From the NCBI GenBank assembly GCA_004963905.1, contig SUGL01000003.1, forward strand, positions 1 to 64,000: a DNA stretch of 64,000 nucleotides, read 5' to 3'. This document shows positions 37,478-47,121 of this stretch, piece by piece. Source of the stretch: Mesorhizobium sp. GTDB lineage: Bacteria > Pseudomonadota > Alphaproteobacteria > Rhizobiales > Rhizobiaceae. The notes below the pieces were generated by a model. That model was given only the letters and a program-made list of their open reading frames with translations, was not told the DNA's origin and made no database searches. The translations under genes and the position numbers were made by a program. Within the stretch, counting starts at the first letter, position 1, and each line of letters starts with the position of its first letter.

Positions 37478-38289
37478 ACGCCAGCACCAACAGAAACGGA
37501 CGGGCAACGGTGGAGCAGGCGCTGGCGCGGCTGAACTTCAAACCGCGCGCGCTGGAGCCAGGTCATGTCTGGCTGGCCGGCGCCGGCCCCGGTGATCCCG
37601 GCTGTCTGACGCTCGAGGTCCTCGCAGCGCTCGGGCAATGCGACGCGCTCGTCTATGACGCGCTGGTCTCGCCGGATGTCGTGGCGGTCGCCGAGGGCGC
37701 CGAGCTCTTCTATGCGGGCAAACGCGGCGGCAAACCCTCGATGAAGCAGGACGACATCAACGCCCTGCTCGTAAGGCTGGCACGCGAGGGGCGCCGTACC
37801 GTGCGTCTCAAGGGCGGTGACCCCTATATTTTCGGCCGCGGCGGCGAAGAGGCGCTGGCGCTGGCGCGCGAAAACATACCATTCCGCGTGCTCTCCGGCC
37901 TCACCTCCGGCCTCAGCGCCTTGGCAGCCACCGGCATTCCCGCCACCATGCGCGGCATCAACAAGGCGGTCATTCTCGCCACCGGCCATGCGGCGGGCAC
38001 GGATGACGATATCGACTGGGCAGCGATCGCGCGCACCGGCCAGCCTGTCGTCGTCTATATGGGCATGGCCAACCTGCCGGTGATAGCGGCAAAGCTGCTG
38101 AGCGGCGGCCTTGCGCCCTCGACTCCTGCAGCTGTGATCGTTGCGGCGACCACGCCGCAGGAGCGCATCGTCGTCGCCACGCTCGCTACGATTGCCGACG
38201 AGGCCGCCGCCGCAGAGCTCGCCTCGCCGGCGCTGATCGTCGTCGGCGAGATCGTCGCCATGCGCGCGGCCCTGGCAGGTGGATTGTGA
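37474..38289 (+). CDS. cobA: Uroporphyrinogen-III C-methyltransferase
   Basis: Makes precorrin-2, the entry to the B12 ring. 271 residues from a GTG start at 37474 (GTGA overlap with cobM). The motifs [48 protein letters not shown] and [18 protein letters not shown] mark a single-function SUMT, not a CysG fusion. The stop overlaps the GTG of cobB. Confidence 0.96.
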   Translation: MNASTNRNGRATVEQALARLNFKPRALEPGHVWLAGAGPGDPGCLTLEVLAALGQCDALVYDALVSPDVVAVAEGAELFYAGKRGGKPSMKQDDINALLVRLAREGRRTVRLKGGDPYIFGRGGEEALALARENIPFRVLSGLTSGLSALAATGIPATMRGINKAVILATGHAAGTDDDIDWAAIARTGQPVVVYMGMANLPVIAAKLLSGGLAPSTPAAVIVAATTPQERIVVATLATIADEAAAAELASPALIVVGEIVAMRAALAGGL

Positions 38290-39602
38290 CCGCCCGCGCG
38301 ATCATCATCGGCGCGCCGCGCTCCGGCTCGGGCAAGACCAGCGTCACCATCGGCCTGCTGCGCGCGCTCGCTCGCCGCGGCCTTAAGGTGCGCGGCGCGA
38401 AGTCCGGACCGGACTATATCGATCCCGGCTTCCATACGGCCGCCACCGGCCTCTCCGGCGTCAATCTCGACAGCTGGGCGATGTCGCCTTCCCTGCTCAA
38501 CGCGCTGGCCGCACAGGCAGCGGACGACGCCGAATACGTCATCCTCGAAAGCGCGATGGGTCTGTTCGACGGTATCCCCGCTCCTGAAGGCCGCTCGGGC
38601 TCGGCCGCCGATCTCGCCCGGCTCTACGGCCTGCCCGTGCTTCTGGTGCTCGACGTTTCGGGGCAGTCGACCACGGCGGCCGCCGTCGCCAAGGGTTTTG
38701 CCACTTACGACCCCGAGGTTCGCATGGCCGGCGTCGTGCTCAACCGCTTGGGCAGCGAGCGCCACCGCCGGCTGTCAGGCGATGCCATCGAGGCGATCGG
38801 CCTGCCGGTGGTCGGCGCCATCATGCGCGATCCCACGCTCAACCTGCCGGAACGGCATCTCGGCCTCGTCCAGGCCGGCGAGTACGAAAACCTGATGGCG
38901 CATCTCGACCGACTGGCCGACATGGTCGAGAAATCGCTCGATATCGACGCAATCCTGAAGCTGACGACACCGCTGGAACCGGCGTCCGGCAATTTCGGCG
39001 ATGCGTTGCAGCCGCCCGGACAGCGCGTCGCGCTGGCCGAGGACGCCGCCTTCACCTTCCTCTACCCGCATGTCATCACGCACTGGCGCAAGGCCGGTGC
39101 CGAGATCGTGCCTTTCTCGCCGCTTGCCGATGAAGCGCCGGCCGAAGACTGCGATGTCTGCTGGCTGCCCGGCGGCTATCCCGAATTGCACGCCGCCAAG
39201 CTCGCGGCAGCGATGAACTTCCGCAAGGGAATGGCTCGCTTCGCCGCAAGCAAGCCCGTGCATGGCGAGTGCGGCGGCTTCATGGTGCTGGGCGAGGCGT
39301 TGGAGGATGCGGATGGCGAAAGCCACAAGATGCTCGGCCTGCTCGGCCATTCGACCAGCTTTGCCAGGCGCAAGATGAATCTCGGCTACCGCGAGGCCCG
39401 CCTTCGCGCCGCCTGCCCGCTCGGCACCGAAGGCACGCTTATCCGCGGCCATGAGTTCCACTACGCGCAAATGACCGCCACCGGCAACGACGAGCCGCTC
39501 GCCGACCTCGCCGACGGTCAGGGCAATCCGCTTGGCGCGTCGGGCTACCGGCGCTGCCATGTCAGCGGCACCTTCTTCCACGCCATTGCGAGGGGCGCAT
39601 GA
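38286..39602 (+). CDS. cobB: Hydrogenobyrinate a,c-diamide synthase CobB
   Basis: Amidates side chains a and c using glutamine and ATP, giving the substrate for CobN. 438 residues from a GTG start. The N-terminal P-loop is GAPRSGSGKTSVTIGLL, with KSGPDYIDPGFH, and the C-terminal glutaminase domain has the nucleophile cysteine in HGECGGFMVLGEAL (about residue 329). Overlaps cobA and cobV by 4 bases. Confidence 0.95.
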   Translation: MTARAIIIGAPRSGSGKTSVTIGLLRALARRGLKVRGAKSGPDYIDPGFHTAATGLSGVNLDSWAMSPSLLNALAAQAADDAEYVILESAMGLFDGIPAPEGRSGSAADLARLYGLPVLLVLDVSGQSTTAAAVAKGFATYDPEVRMAGVVLNRLGSERHRRLSGDAIEAIGLPVVGAIMRDPTLNLPERHLGLVQAGEYENLMAHLDRLADMVEKSLDIDAILKLTTPLEPASGNFGDALQPPGQRVALAEDAAFTFLYPHVITHWRKAGAEIVPFSPLADEAPAEDCDVCWLPGGYPELHAAKLAAAMNFRKGMARFAASKPVHGECGGFMVLGEALEDADGESHKMLGLLGHSTSFARRKMNLGYREARLRAACPLGTEGTLIRGHEFHYAQMTATGNDEPLADLADGQGNPLGASGYRRCHVSGTFFHAIARGA

Positions 39603-40369
39603 GCGGCCCTTCCGCACCTCGGCAATTGCTTGACGATATCGGCCTGAGCCTCGTCTTCTTCACCAGGTTGAGGCTTCCGTCGAGCGATTTCGGCGGCCGC
39701 AGCCTCGCCGATGCCATCTGGGCCGCACCCTTTGCCGGCCTCGCCGCAGCGATCATCGGCGCGCTCGTCCACGCCGTTGCTGCGGGCCTGAGTCTTGCCC
39801 CCAGCCCGGCCGCGGCGCTCACACTTGCCGCGACGATGCTTGCTACCGGCTGCCTGCATGAGGACGGACTTTCCGATATCGCCGATGGCTTCGGCGGCGG
39901 CAGGACGCGCGAGAAGAAGCTGGAGATCATGCGCGACAGTCGTATTGGCGCCTATGGCGCCGCGGCGCTCGGCATCTCGCTGCTCATCCGCTGGAGCGCG
40001 CTTTCGGAACTGGCCGGACCGGGACATGTCTTCCTGGCGCTGCTGGCCGCGCATGCCGCCTCTCGCGGTCTGTTCGGCGCCTTCATGCATCTTCTGCCGC
40101 CCGCCCGCGCCGACGGCCTCTCGGCCGGTGCAGGCGCCGTCAGCGCCGAGACAGCCGTCGTCGGAGCAGCGCTCGGCGCCGTAGCGCTGCTGGCGCTCGG
40201 CCTCGGCGGCGCCATTGTCGCGCTCATTCTGCTCGGTCTTTTGTTCGCCGCCTTCCGATCGCTTTGCCTCAGCCAGATCGGCGGCCAGACCGGCGACACG
40301 ATCGGCGCGCTACAGCAGCTCGCCGAAATCGCGGTGCTGCTCGTTGCCTCGGCTTCCCTATCCCCTTGA
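39599..40369 (+). CDS. cobV: Adenosylcobinamide-GDP ribazoletransferase (CobV; CobS in enteric naming)
   Basis: Membrane enzyme that joins adenosylcobinamide-GDP with alpha-ribazole to make the final coenzyme. 256 residues with 5-7 hydrophobic helices and the family motif CLHEDGLSDIADGFGGGRTREKKLEIMRDS-type acidic site (about 83-112). The FFTRLRLP N-terminal and QIGGQTGDTIGALQQLAEI C-terminal motifs are also present. Confidence 0.94.
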   Translation: MSGPSAPRQLLDDIGLSLVFFTRLRLPSSDFGGRSLADAIWAAPFAGLAAAIIGALVHAVAAGLSLAPSPAAALTLAATMLATGCLHEDGLSDIADGFGGGRTREKKLEIMRDSRIGAYGAAALGISLLIRWSALSELAGPGHVFLALLAAHAASRGLFGAFMHLLPPARADGLSAGAGAVSAETAVVGAALGAVALLALGLGGAIVALILLGLLFAAFRSLCLSQIGGQTGDTIGALQQLAEIAVLLVASASLSP

Positions 40370-40393
40370 CCCTCAATTGGAGACATTGCCCCC

Positions 40394-41404
40394 ATGTCGT
40401 TCAAATCGCTCGAAGACCTTCACGCCGCGTGCCTCGATCTCCCGGCCGGCAGCGATGCCGCCGCCAATGCGGTCGCCCGCCGCCAGGACACGCTGACCAA
40501 GCCGCAGGGCAGCCTCGGCCGGCTTGAAACGATCGCCGCCTGGCTGGCACGCTGGCAGGGCCGTGACATGCCGAAGCTGGATACCGTGAAGGTGTTCGTC
40601 TTTGCCGGCAATCATGGCGTCACCGCGCAGGGCGTATCGGCCTACCCTTCGGAAGTCACCGTGCAGATGGTGGCCAACTTCGCCGGCGGGGGTGCCGCCA
40701 TCAACCAGCTTGCCCGCATCGCCGGCGCCAGGCTCGACGTCATCCCGCTCGATCTCGACCATCCAACCGGCGATTTCACGCAGGTTCCGGCGATGGACGA
40801 GCAGGCCTTCCTCGCTGCGGTCTCGGCCGGCTATGACGCCGTGACCAAGGATCTCGACCTCGTCTGCTTCGGCGAGATGGGCATCGGCAACACCACGCCG
40901 GCGGCCGCGATCTCGGCCGCCCTATTCGGCGGCGGCGCCGAGAAATGGACCGGACGCGGCACCGGCGTCGACGACGCTGGCCTCATTCGCAAGATCACCG
41001 CCATCGAGGCCGGCCTGAAGCGCCATGCCGATTCGCTGTCCGATCCGCTGAAAATCGCCGCAGCTCTGGGCGGACGTGAGCTCGCCGCCATCCTCGGCGC
41101 CACGCTCGCCGCGCGCCGCAACAACGTGCCGGTGCTGCTCGACGGCTTCGTCTGCACCGCAGCCGCGGCGCCTCTTGCCAGGCTGCATCCGACCGGCCTC
41201 GCTCACACGATCGCCGCCCACGTCTCGGCCGAGGCCGGCCACCGCCGCCTGCTCGAGGCGCTCGGCCTGCCGCCGCTCCTCGACCTCGGCATGCGGCTCG
41301 GCGAAGGCTCCGGCGCCTGCCTTGCCGTCAACATTGTGCGCTCGGCGCTTGAGTGCCATGCGAAGATGGCGAGCTTTGCCGAGGCCGGTGTGTCGGAAAA
41401 ATAA
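40394..41404 (+). CDS. cobT: Nicotinate-nucleotide--dimethylbenzimidazole phosphoribosyltransferase (CobT; CobU in P. denitrificans naming)
   Basis: Makes alpha-ribazole phosphate for the lower ligand of B12. 336 residues. Conserved parts are TKPQGSLGRLE (about 36-46), FAGNHGVTAQGVSAYP, GEMGIGNTTPAAAI and LGMRLGEGSGACLA with the catalytic glutamate. It lies 24 bases after cobV and is the last gene of the cluster. Confidence 0.96.
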   Translation: MSFKSLEDLHAACLDLPAGSDAAANAVARRQDTLTKPQGSLGRLETIAAWLARWQGRDMPKLDTVKVFVFAGNHGVTAQGVSAYPSEVTVQMVANFAGGGAAINQLARIAGARLDVIPLDLDHPTGDFTQVPAMDEQAFLAAVSAGYDAVTKDLDLVCFGEMGIGNTTPAAAISAALFGGGAEKWTGRGTGVDDAGLIRKITAIEAGLKRHADSLSDPLKIAAALGGRELAAILGATLAARRNNVPVLLDGFVCTAAAAPLARLHPTGLAHTIAAHVSAEAGHRRLLEALGLPPLLDLGMRLGEGSGACLAVNIVRSALECHAKMASFAEAGVSEK

Positions 41405-41416
41405 ACTTCCTTCAAA

Positions 41417-41435
41417 ATTTCAACACTGTTGAAAT
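41417..41435. repeat. Small palindrome downstream of cobT
   Basis: ATTTCAAC-ACT-GTTGAAAT, a perfect 8-base stem just after the cobT stop. There is no T-run, so it is either a weak 3' end structure or an operator for the small secreted protein gene that follows. Confidence 0.45.
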
Positions 41436-41496
41436 ACCGAAATAACGTCATCTCGATTATTCCGTGGGACAGAGATGTCTCACAGGAGATCGAACG

Positions 41497-41889
41497 ATGT
41501 ATTTAAAGAGCCTAATATTTGTTGTGTTTCTTGCTGGGGCGGTATCGCCCGCCCTTGCCCAAGACCAATTCGTCCGACCGCTTCGTCCCGGTGAAGACGG
41601 ATCAGCGAGAATCCAATCGTCGATTTCGATGACCCTACCGGTCAAGGATGACGAGGACGCCGCCGCACAGCAGCAGGCCGCGCTTCGCTCCTTCTACAAA
41701 GTCGCGGCCGGAAGCTGCGCCATGGTGGTCGAGACCGTCGCCGACACATGCGAGATCGCCGGCATGACGACCAACGTCAACGGCCGGAACCGCAATATCG
41801 ATGGCTATGGCGGGTCGGCGATTACGGTGACCGGCCAGATCACGATGAAGGTCAAGTTCAAGGCAAGCCTCAGCAAAACGGCGCCTTAG
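41497..41889 (+). CDS. Small secreted protein of unknown function
   Basis: 130 residues. A clear signal peptide, MYLKSLIFVVFLAGAVSPALA, is followed by QDQF at the predicted cleavage site. The mature part has two cysteines (SCAMVVETVADTC) that could form a disulphide. I do not recognise a family. The ATG at 41497 has AGGAG 8 bases upstream; a GTG 11 codons earlier lacks a ribosome site and would disrupt the signal peptide. It stands alone between the cob cluster and tRNA-Lys. Confidence 0.8.
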   Translation: MYLKSLIFVVFLAGAVSPALAQDQFVRPLRPGEDGSARIQSSISMTLPVKDDEDAAAQQQAALRSFYKVAAGSCAMVVETVADTCEIAGMTTNVNGRNRNIDGYGGSAITVTGQITMKVKFKASLSKTAP

Positions 41890-41937
41890 GACTGGCACCC
41901 GTCTCGGCTGTTTGCTGGCCGCTTTGTGAGAAGATTT

Positions 41938-42013
<76 letters not shown>

Positions 42014-42044
42014 ACACCGCCGGGAAAACCAGCGTCGGCGGCGC

Positions 42045-42073
42045 ATATAGCCGCCGCTTTCTGTGATGTCCAG
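42045..42073 (-). promoter_or_regulatory. Predicted promoter of tRNA-Lys
   Basis: On the minus strand, CTGGAC (42073-42068), 17 bases, then CTATAT (42050-42045), a near-perfect match to the rhizobial consensus, about 30 bases before the tRNA 5' end. Confidence 0.7.
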
Positions 42074-42118
42074 CCCTGCCGGATCATTTCCCGACAAATC
42101 GCCGAATTGCCGCACCTA

Positions 42119-43021
42119 TCACACAAGAAGCCTGCCTTCGGCCACCCTGATCGCATGGCCGCCGATGCGCGCGGAGGCCAGTTTTGCGCCGTCGACATTG
42201 AGCTCGAGCCGGATGCGCGAGGGCCGGCCCATCTCCAGCCCCTGCTCGATCCAAAGCTGCGTGATTCCGTCCGTCGGACCATCGAAATGCATGATCGCGC
42301 CGGCAAAGGCGGCCGCCGCCGAGCCGGTCGCCGGGTCTTCGTAGGAGGGCGTCCCGGGCACGATCATGCGGACATGGAAGGCGCTGTCATGATGAACTGT
42401 CTCGCGGCAATAGACATAAGGGCTGGCAAAAGCCCATTCGCTCTTGCGCGGCGCGAGCTCCGACCAGGCCTGGTTGTCCAGCCTGATTTTTGCCGCCGCA
42501 TCGAGGCCAGAGACCGGAATGGCGACATAGGGCACGCCGGCCGACCAGAAGGAGACGCGGTGATTCTCGAAGCCGATCTCGTGCGGCGCAAGGCCGAGCG
42601 CTGCGCCGATCATTTCCGGGTCTGCGGCGAGTTCCAGGCGATCCGGCAGTTTCGCCAGATCGAATTCGGCGTAAATGGCGCCGTCATGCTTGCTGACCGC
42701 GCAGCGCACCGGGCCGATATTCTCCTCCAAAACGAAGACGCCCGCCGCCTCGCCCGCCAACTCCGCCAGCGCGATCGCCGACCCGACCGTCGGATGGCCG
42801 GCGAACGGCATCTCATAATCGGGCGTGAAGATGCGAATCCGATTGCGGTGCTTGGGATTGTCGGGCGGCAGCACGAAAACCGTCTCGGACAGGTTGAATT
42901 CGCGCGCGATCGCCTGCATGGCGGCCGTGTCCAGTCCCTGGCTGTCGAGCACCACGGCGAGCGGATTCCCCGCCAGCCGCTCGGTCGTGAATACATCGTA
43001 AAGCAAGTAGCTGCGTGCCAT
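42119..43021 (-). CDS. PhzF family isomerase/epimerase-like protein
   Basis: 300 residues with the two-lobed PhzF fold. Motifs: LAGNPLAVVLD (about 16-26), the catalytic glutamate in FNLSETVFVL (about 43-52), MPFAGHPTVGSAIAL (about 72-86) and the matching second-lobe sequence YEDPATGSAAAAFAG. PhzF makes phenazines in pseudomonads, but no phenazine genes are here, so this is more likely a general isomerase of unknown substrate. It is divergent from the export genes starting at 43155. Confidence 0.88.
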   Translation of the reverse strand: MARSYLLYDVFTTERLAGNPLAVVLDSQGLDTAAMQAIAREFNLSETVFVLPPDNPKHRNRIRIFTPDYEMPFAGHPTVGSAIALAELAGEAAGVFVLEENIGPVRCAVSKHDGAIYAEFDLAKLPDRLELAADPEMIGAALGLAPHEIGFENHRVSFWSAGVPYVAIPVSGLDAAAKIRLDNQAWSELAPRKSEWAFASPYVYCRETVHHDSAFHVRMIVPGTPSYEDPATGSAAAAFAGAIMHFDGPTDGITQLWIEQGLEMGRPSRIRLELNVDGAKLASARIGGHAIRVAEGRLLV

Positions 43022-43154
43022 CGAGAAAACCTTCCGCCTCGTCTCGAATTTTCCGCCTCAATCCCAACATGAGGGAAATTTAATTTGAAATTCGAACCTT
43101 AAGGCATGATTTTTGCACCAATAGGGACAGCAATTTTCGCTATAGGGGTCTGGG

Positions 43155-44441
43155 GTGGACCAGGTTGTCAATCCGCCAAACGCAGAATCCGACACTTCCA
43201 TCGAAGCCGCTCTCGGGCTCGACCGCAAAGGCGTGAGTCGCAAGCGCCGGCGCGGCTGGCTCTATGCGCTGCTGGCGCTGGCGGTCGTGGCGGCCGCCAT
43301 TGGCGTCTACCGGTGGAACGCCGCCGCGCCGCCCCGGATCGAATACACGACCGCTCCGGCGACGGTCGCCGACCTGACCGTGCAGGTGTCGGCGACCGGC
43401 ACGCTGCAGCCGCTGACGCAGGTCGACATCTCCAGCGAGCTTTCCGGCATCGTCCGCTCCGTCGCGGTCAGCGAGAACCAGCAGGTGAAGAAGGGCGACG
43501 TGCTGGCGAAGCTCGACACCGCCAAGCTCGAAGTGCAGATCGAGCGCGCCACCGCCTCGGCCAAGGCGGCGGCAGCTAGCATCGAGAACGCCAAGGTCAC
43601 GCTGCAGGAAAACGAGAACGCGGTGGTCCGCGCCAGCGCGCTCACCAAGCGCGGCATGGCGACGGATCAGTCGCTCGAGGCGGCGACCGCGACGCGCGAT
43701 CGCTCCAAGGCGGCGCTCGACAGCGCCGAGGCCAATCTCGCTATCGCCGAGGCGGATCTCAAGGCGCAGCAGACCGATCTTGCCAAGAGCACCATTTACG
43801 CGCCGATCGACGGCATCGTGCTGACGCGCTCGGTCGATCCCGGACAGACGGTCGCCTCTTCGCTGCAGGCGCCGGTGCTGTTCGTCATCGCCGCCGACTT
43901 GCGGAACATGGAGCTACGGGCAGCGGTGGACGAGGCCGATATCGGCCAGGTCAAGCCCGGCCAGCATGCCCGCTTCACGGTCGATGCTTTCCCGGACCGT
44001 CCCTTCGACGCCGAGATCCGCGACATCTCCTACGCCTCGGTCACCACCGATGGCGTCGTCACCTACAACGCGCGGCTCGAAGTCGACAACGGCGAGCTTC
44101 TGCTGAGGCCCGGCATGACGGCAACCGTCGCGGTGGTGACAAGGCAGGCCAAGGGCGTGCTCACCGTGCCGGCCACAGCCTTCCGTTACCGCCCGGCGCA
44201 ACCGGCGGCCCGCGGCTGGAGCCTGAGCGACCTGTTCACCGGCCGCATGGGTCGTCCCAACCGGCAGCGCGAGGTGGCGAAGGCGCCGACCGACGGCTCG
44301 CGCTTGCTCTATGTGCTGGAAAACGGACGGCCGCATGCCGTCAACGTCAGGATCGGCTCGACCGATGGCGACCTGACCGAGATCACGTCCGGCCTGCAGG
44401 AAGGTGCGGAGGTCATCACCGGCTCGCAGCAACGGGGCTGA
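43155..44441 (+). CDS. Periplasmic adaptor (membrane fusion) protein of a MacAB-like export system
   Basis: 428 residues. One N-terminal membrane anchor (about 34-52) is preceded by a basic RKRRRG segment. Then follow a split lipoyl domain (VSATGTLQPLTQVDISSELSGIV and IYAPIDGIVLTRSVDPGQTV), an alpha-helical hairpin (about 110-195) and beta-barrel and membrane-proximal domains. The HlyD/MacA family links an inner-membrane transporter to an outer-membrane channel; no TolC-type gene is in this window. It lies 4 bases upstream of the ATPase gene. Confidence 0.9.
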   Translation: MDQVVNPPNAESDTSIEAALGLDRKGVSRKRRRGWLYALLALAVVAAAIGVYRWNAAAPPRIEYTTAPATVADLTVQVSATGTLQPLTQVDISSELSGIVRSVAVSENQQVKKGDVLAKLDTAKLEVQIERATASAKAAAASIENAKVTLQENENAVVRASALTKRGMATDQSLEAATATRDRSKAALDSAEANLAIAEADLKAQQTDLAKSTIYAPIDGIVLTRSVDPGQTVASSLQAPVLFVIAADLRNMELRAAVDEADIGQVKPGQHARFTVDAFPDRPFDAEIRDISYASVTTDGVVTYNARLEVDNGELLLRPGMTATVAVVTRQAKGVLTVPATAFRYRPAQPAARGWSLSDLFTGRMGRPNRQREVAKAPTDGSRLLYVLENGRPHAVNVRIGSTDGDLTEITSGLQEGAEVITGSQQRG

Positions 44442-44445
44442 CGCA

Positions 44446-45150
44446 ATGTCTGCTCCCCTGCTCATCACTTTCGACAAGGTCTGGAAGAGTTATGGCTCGG
44501 GCGAGGCGCGCGTGCATGCGCTTGCCGGCGTCGATCTTGCGATCCGCAGAGGTGAATTCGTCGCCATCATGGGTCCGTCCGGCTCGGGCAAGTCGACCGC
44601 CATGAACATCGTCGGCTGTCTCGACACGCCGACGGCCGGAACCTACCGCTTCATGGGCATCGATGCCGGCCGGCTCGACCGCAACCGCCGCGCCCTGCTG
44701 CGCAACCTCTATGTCGGCTTCGTCTTCCAGGGCTACAATCTGCTGCCCCGCACCACGGCGGCGGAAAATGTCGAGCTGCCGCTGATCTATCGTGGCGTTT
44801 CCGCCCGCGAGCGCCGTGATCGCGCAATGCGGGCGCTTGCCCAGGTCGGGCTGGTCGGGCGCGAGCACCACACGCCGGCCGAGCTTTCGGGCGGTCAGCA
44901 GCAGCGCGTTGCGATCGCGCGCGCCATCGTCACCAAACCGACGCTGCTCGTCGCCGACGAGCCGACGGGAAATCTGGACACGGCGCGCACGCACGAGATC
45001 ATGGAATTGCTGACCAGGCTGAACGCCGAGCTCGGCCTCACCATCGTCATGGTCACGCACGAGGCCGATGTCGCGGACTATGCCGAGCGCACCGTACGCT
45101 TCCTCGACGGCCACGTCGCCTCGGACACGACGAAAGCCGAGGCCGCATGA
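44446..45150 (+). CDS. ABC transporter ATP-binding protein (MacB-type, separate ATPase)
   Basis: 234 residues from MSAPLLITF (44446). Walker [10 protein letters not shown] (43-51), signature LSGGQQQR, and Walker [13 protein letters not shown] are present. It belongs to the MacB/LolD/FtsE group; in E. coli MacB the ATPase and permease are one protein, here they are two genes overlapping by 4 bases. Together with the adaptor upstream and the permease downstream it forms an export system, substrate unknown (drugs or a peptide/lipid are usual options). Confidence 0.92.
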   Translation: MSAPLLITFDKVWKSYGSGEARVHALAGVDLAIRRGEFVAIMGPSGSGKSTAMNIVGCLDTPTAGTYRFMGIDAGRLDRNRRALLRNLYVGFVFQGYNLLPRTTAAENVELPLIYRGVSARERRDRAMRALAQVGLVGREHHTPAELSGGQQQRVAIARAIVTKPTLLVADEPTGNLDTARTHEIMELLTRLNAELGLTIVMVTHEADVADYAERTVRFLDGHVASDTTKAEAA

Positions 45151-46364
45151 TCTGGGAGACCGTCCGCCTTTCGCTGATTTCGATCCGCCGGAACGTGCTG
45201 CGCTCGTTCCTGACCTTGCTCGGCATCGTCATCGGCGTTGCCGCCGTCATCGCCATGCTCACCATCGGCTCCGGCACCACCGAGAAGGTCAAGGCCGATA
45301 TCTCGAAGCTCGGCAGCAATCTGCTCGTCGTCCGCGCAGGCCGTCCCGCCGGGCCCGGCGGACCGGGCGGGCTCGACCAGGTCACCCGACCGCTGGCCGC
45401 CAAGGATGTTGAAGCGCTGGTCGCCCACCTCAGCGGCGCCCGCGCCATCGCGCCGGCCTCGCAGAAGCAGGTGCGCGTCATCTTCGGCACGGAGAGCCTG
45501 ACGTCGGGCGTCACCGGCACCGACAGCGCCTATCTCGACGCGCGCGACTGGAAGCTGGTTTCCGGCCGCCCCTTCAGCGATTCCGAGGCGCGCGCCGGCG
45601 CCGGCGTGTGCCTGGTCGGCGAGACGGTGCGTCAGCAATTCTTCGGCGCCGGCGATCCGGAGGGCGAGACGATCCGCGTCAACCGCACCTCCTGCAGGAT
45701 CATCGGTCTGCTGGAGCCGAAGGGCTACACCGGCTTCGGCCAGGACCAGGACAATGTCGTGCTGATGCCTTTAGCCGCCTACCAGCGGCGCATCGCCGGC
45801 AACCGCGACATCGACAACATCTACATCGCCGCCGACGACAGGACGCCGACCGCCGAACTGCAGCCGCGCGTCGAGGACATCTTGCGCGACACGCGCCGCA
45901 TCACGCCGGACCGCGATCCCGATTTCTCGATCCGCGACATGACCCAGATCGCCGACGCCATGGCTAGCGCCACCACCACCATGACCGGCATGCTGGGCGC
46001 CGTCGCCGGCGTCAGCCTGCTGGTCGGCGGCATCGGCATCATGAACATCATGCTGGTCTCGGTCACCGAGCGCACGCGCGAGATCGGCATCAGGCTGGCG
46101 ATCGGCGCGCATGAGAAGCACATCTTGATCCAGTTCCTGGTCGAGGCGACGGTGCTGTCGCTGCTCGGCGGCATCATCGGCATCCTGATCGGACTGGCGC
46201 TTGCCGGCCTGGCCTCGGCGACGCTGACGATACCCTTTTCGCCGAGCCCGGCCGTCATCCTGCTCGCCGTCAGCTTCTCGGCGCTGATCGGCATGGTGTT
46301 CGGCTTCTTCCCGGCGCTGCGCGGCGCCAGGCTCGACCCGATCGATGCGCTGAGGCATGAATAG
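45147..46364 (+). CDS. ABC transporter permease (MacB-type FtsX domain)
   Basis: 405 residues. N-terminal helix in RSFLTLLGIVIGVAAVIAML (about 15-34), a large periplasmic domain (about 45-275), then three C-terminal helices with VGGIGIMNIMLVSVTERTREIGIR and the final FPALRGARLDPIDALRHE, the MacB family tail. Overlaps the ATPase gene by 4 bases. Confidence 0.93.
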   Translation: MIWETVRLSLISIRRNVLRSFLTLLGIVIGVAAVIAMLTIGSGTTEKVKADISKLGSNLLVVRAGRPAGPGGPGGLDQVTRPLAAKDVEALVAHLSGARAIAPASQKQVRVIFGTESLTSGVTGTDSAYLDARDWKLVSGRPFSDSEARAGAGVCLVGETVRQQFFGAGDPEGETIRVNRTSCRIIGLLEPKGYTGFGQDQDNVVLMPLAAYQRRIAGNRDIDNIYIAADDRTPTAELQPRVEDILRDTRRITPDRDPDFSIRDMTQIADAMASATTTMTGMLGAVAGVSLLVGGIGIMNIMLVSVTERTREIGIRLAIGAHEKHILIQFLVEATVLSLLGGIIGILIGLALAGLASATLTIPFSPSPAVILLAVSFSALIGMVFGFFPALRGARLDPIDALRHE

Positions 46365-46397
46365 GCTGCCCTTTGGGCTCGGCAGGCCGCGATCGGG

Positions 46398-47117
46398 TCA
46401 GTCCTGCTCTCCGGAAAAATGCCACTCGATGAGCGGCTTCATATGCCCCATCAGCCCATCGGGAAGGTCTACGGCATTGCGAATGACCACCGGACCATCG
46501 ATCTCCGGTTCGCTCTCGGCGGCGACGAAGGCGCTGATCCGCCGCGCAACCTCTACGGCCGACTCGGCGACATGATAGCGGCGGAAGATCACAGTGCCGC
46601 TCGGCGTCGATAGCGCGTGGTAGCGCGGTCCGCGCCGAGCCGCCGAAAGGTCGATCCCGGTTTCCTCGCTCACTTCGCGGATCATGTTGAAGTCGACGTC
46701 GACGATACCGTCGCGGAAATCGATCGGCTCGAAGGAGCCGGCGGCGAAGTAGACGCGGCCGGCGTTCACCGTGTGCGAGCCCATGCGGATCGCCACCAGC
46801 GCGTTGTCGCCGGCCACCAGCACGGCATGCGCATAGGCGTGCTCGGCGCCGCTCAGCTCGCGGTTCTTGCGCCAAAGCATGAAGGTCGAATACCTCACCG
46901 CATGGCAGCGGCCGACAAGCCGGTTGTCGCGATAGGCGAGCGCCGAAAGCAGCACCACCGTGCCGTCGTAGAGCGCCGGCTTTGCGTCCATCTCGCGTCG
47001 CCAGTTTTCGGCGATCGCCGCCTGGTTGTCGCGCTCGAAAGGATGAGGATTTGGGTCGAGCCGTACGTCGACCTCGTCGACCGGCAGGATGACGTTGCGC
47101 GGCAGGTCGAAACTCAC
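46398..47117 (-). CDS. NUDIX hydrolase
   Basis: 239 residues. The Nudix box core REVSEETGIDL (about 148-158) is clear; the glycine and glutamate before it (GSFEPIDF) are slightly off the consensus spacing. The N-terminal 110 residues are not typical of small Nudix enzymes and include LVGRCHAVRYSTFMLWRK. Substrate unknown. It is 4 bases from the endonuclease/phosphatase-family gene upstream, so the two are probably cotranscribed. Confidence 0.85.
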   Translation of the reverse strand: MSFDLPRNVILPVDEVDVRLDPNPHPFERDNQAAIAENWRREMDAKPALYDGTVVLLSALAYRDNRLVGRCHAVRYSTFMLWRKNRELSGAEHAYAHAVLVAGDNALVAIRMGSHTVNAGRVYFAAGSFEPIDFRDGIVDVDFNMIREVSEETGIDLSAARRGPRYHALSTPSGTVIFRRYHVAESAVEVARRISAFVAAESEPEIDGPVVIRNAVDLPDGLMGHMKPLIEWHFSGEQD

Positions 47118-47121
47118 GGGC

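Noticed and set aside
42119..43021. Phenazine biosynthesis locus
   Set aside because: Only a PhzF-family protein is present; no other phz genes lie nearby and the family is widespread with other functions.
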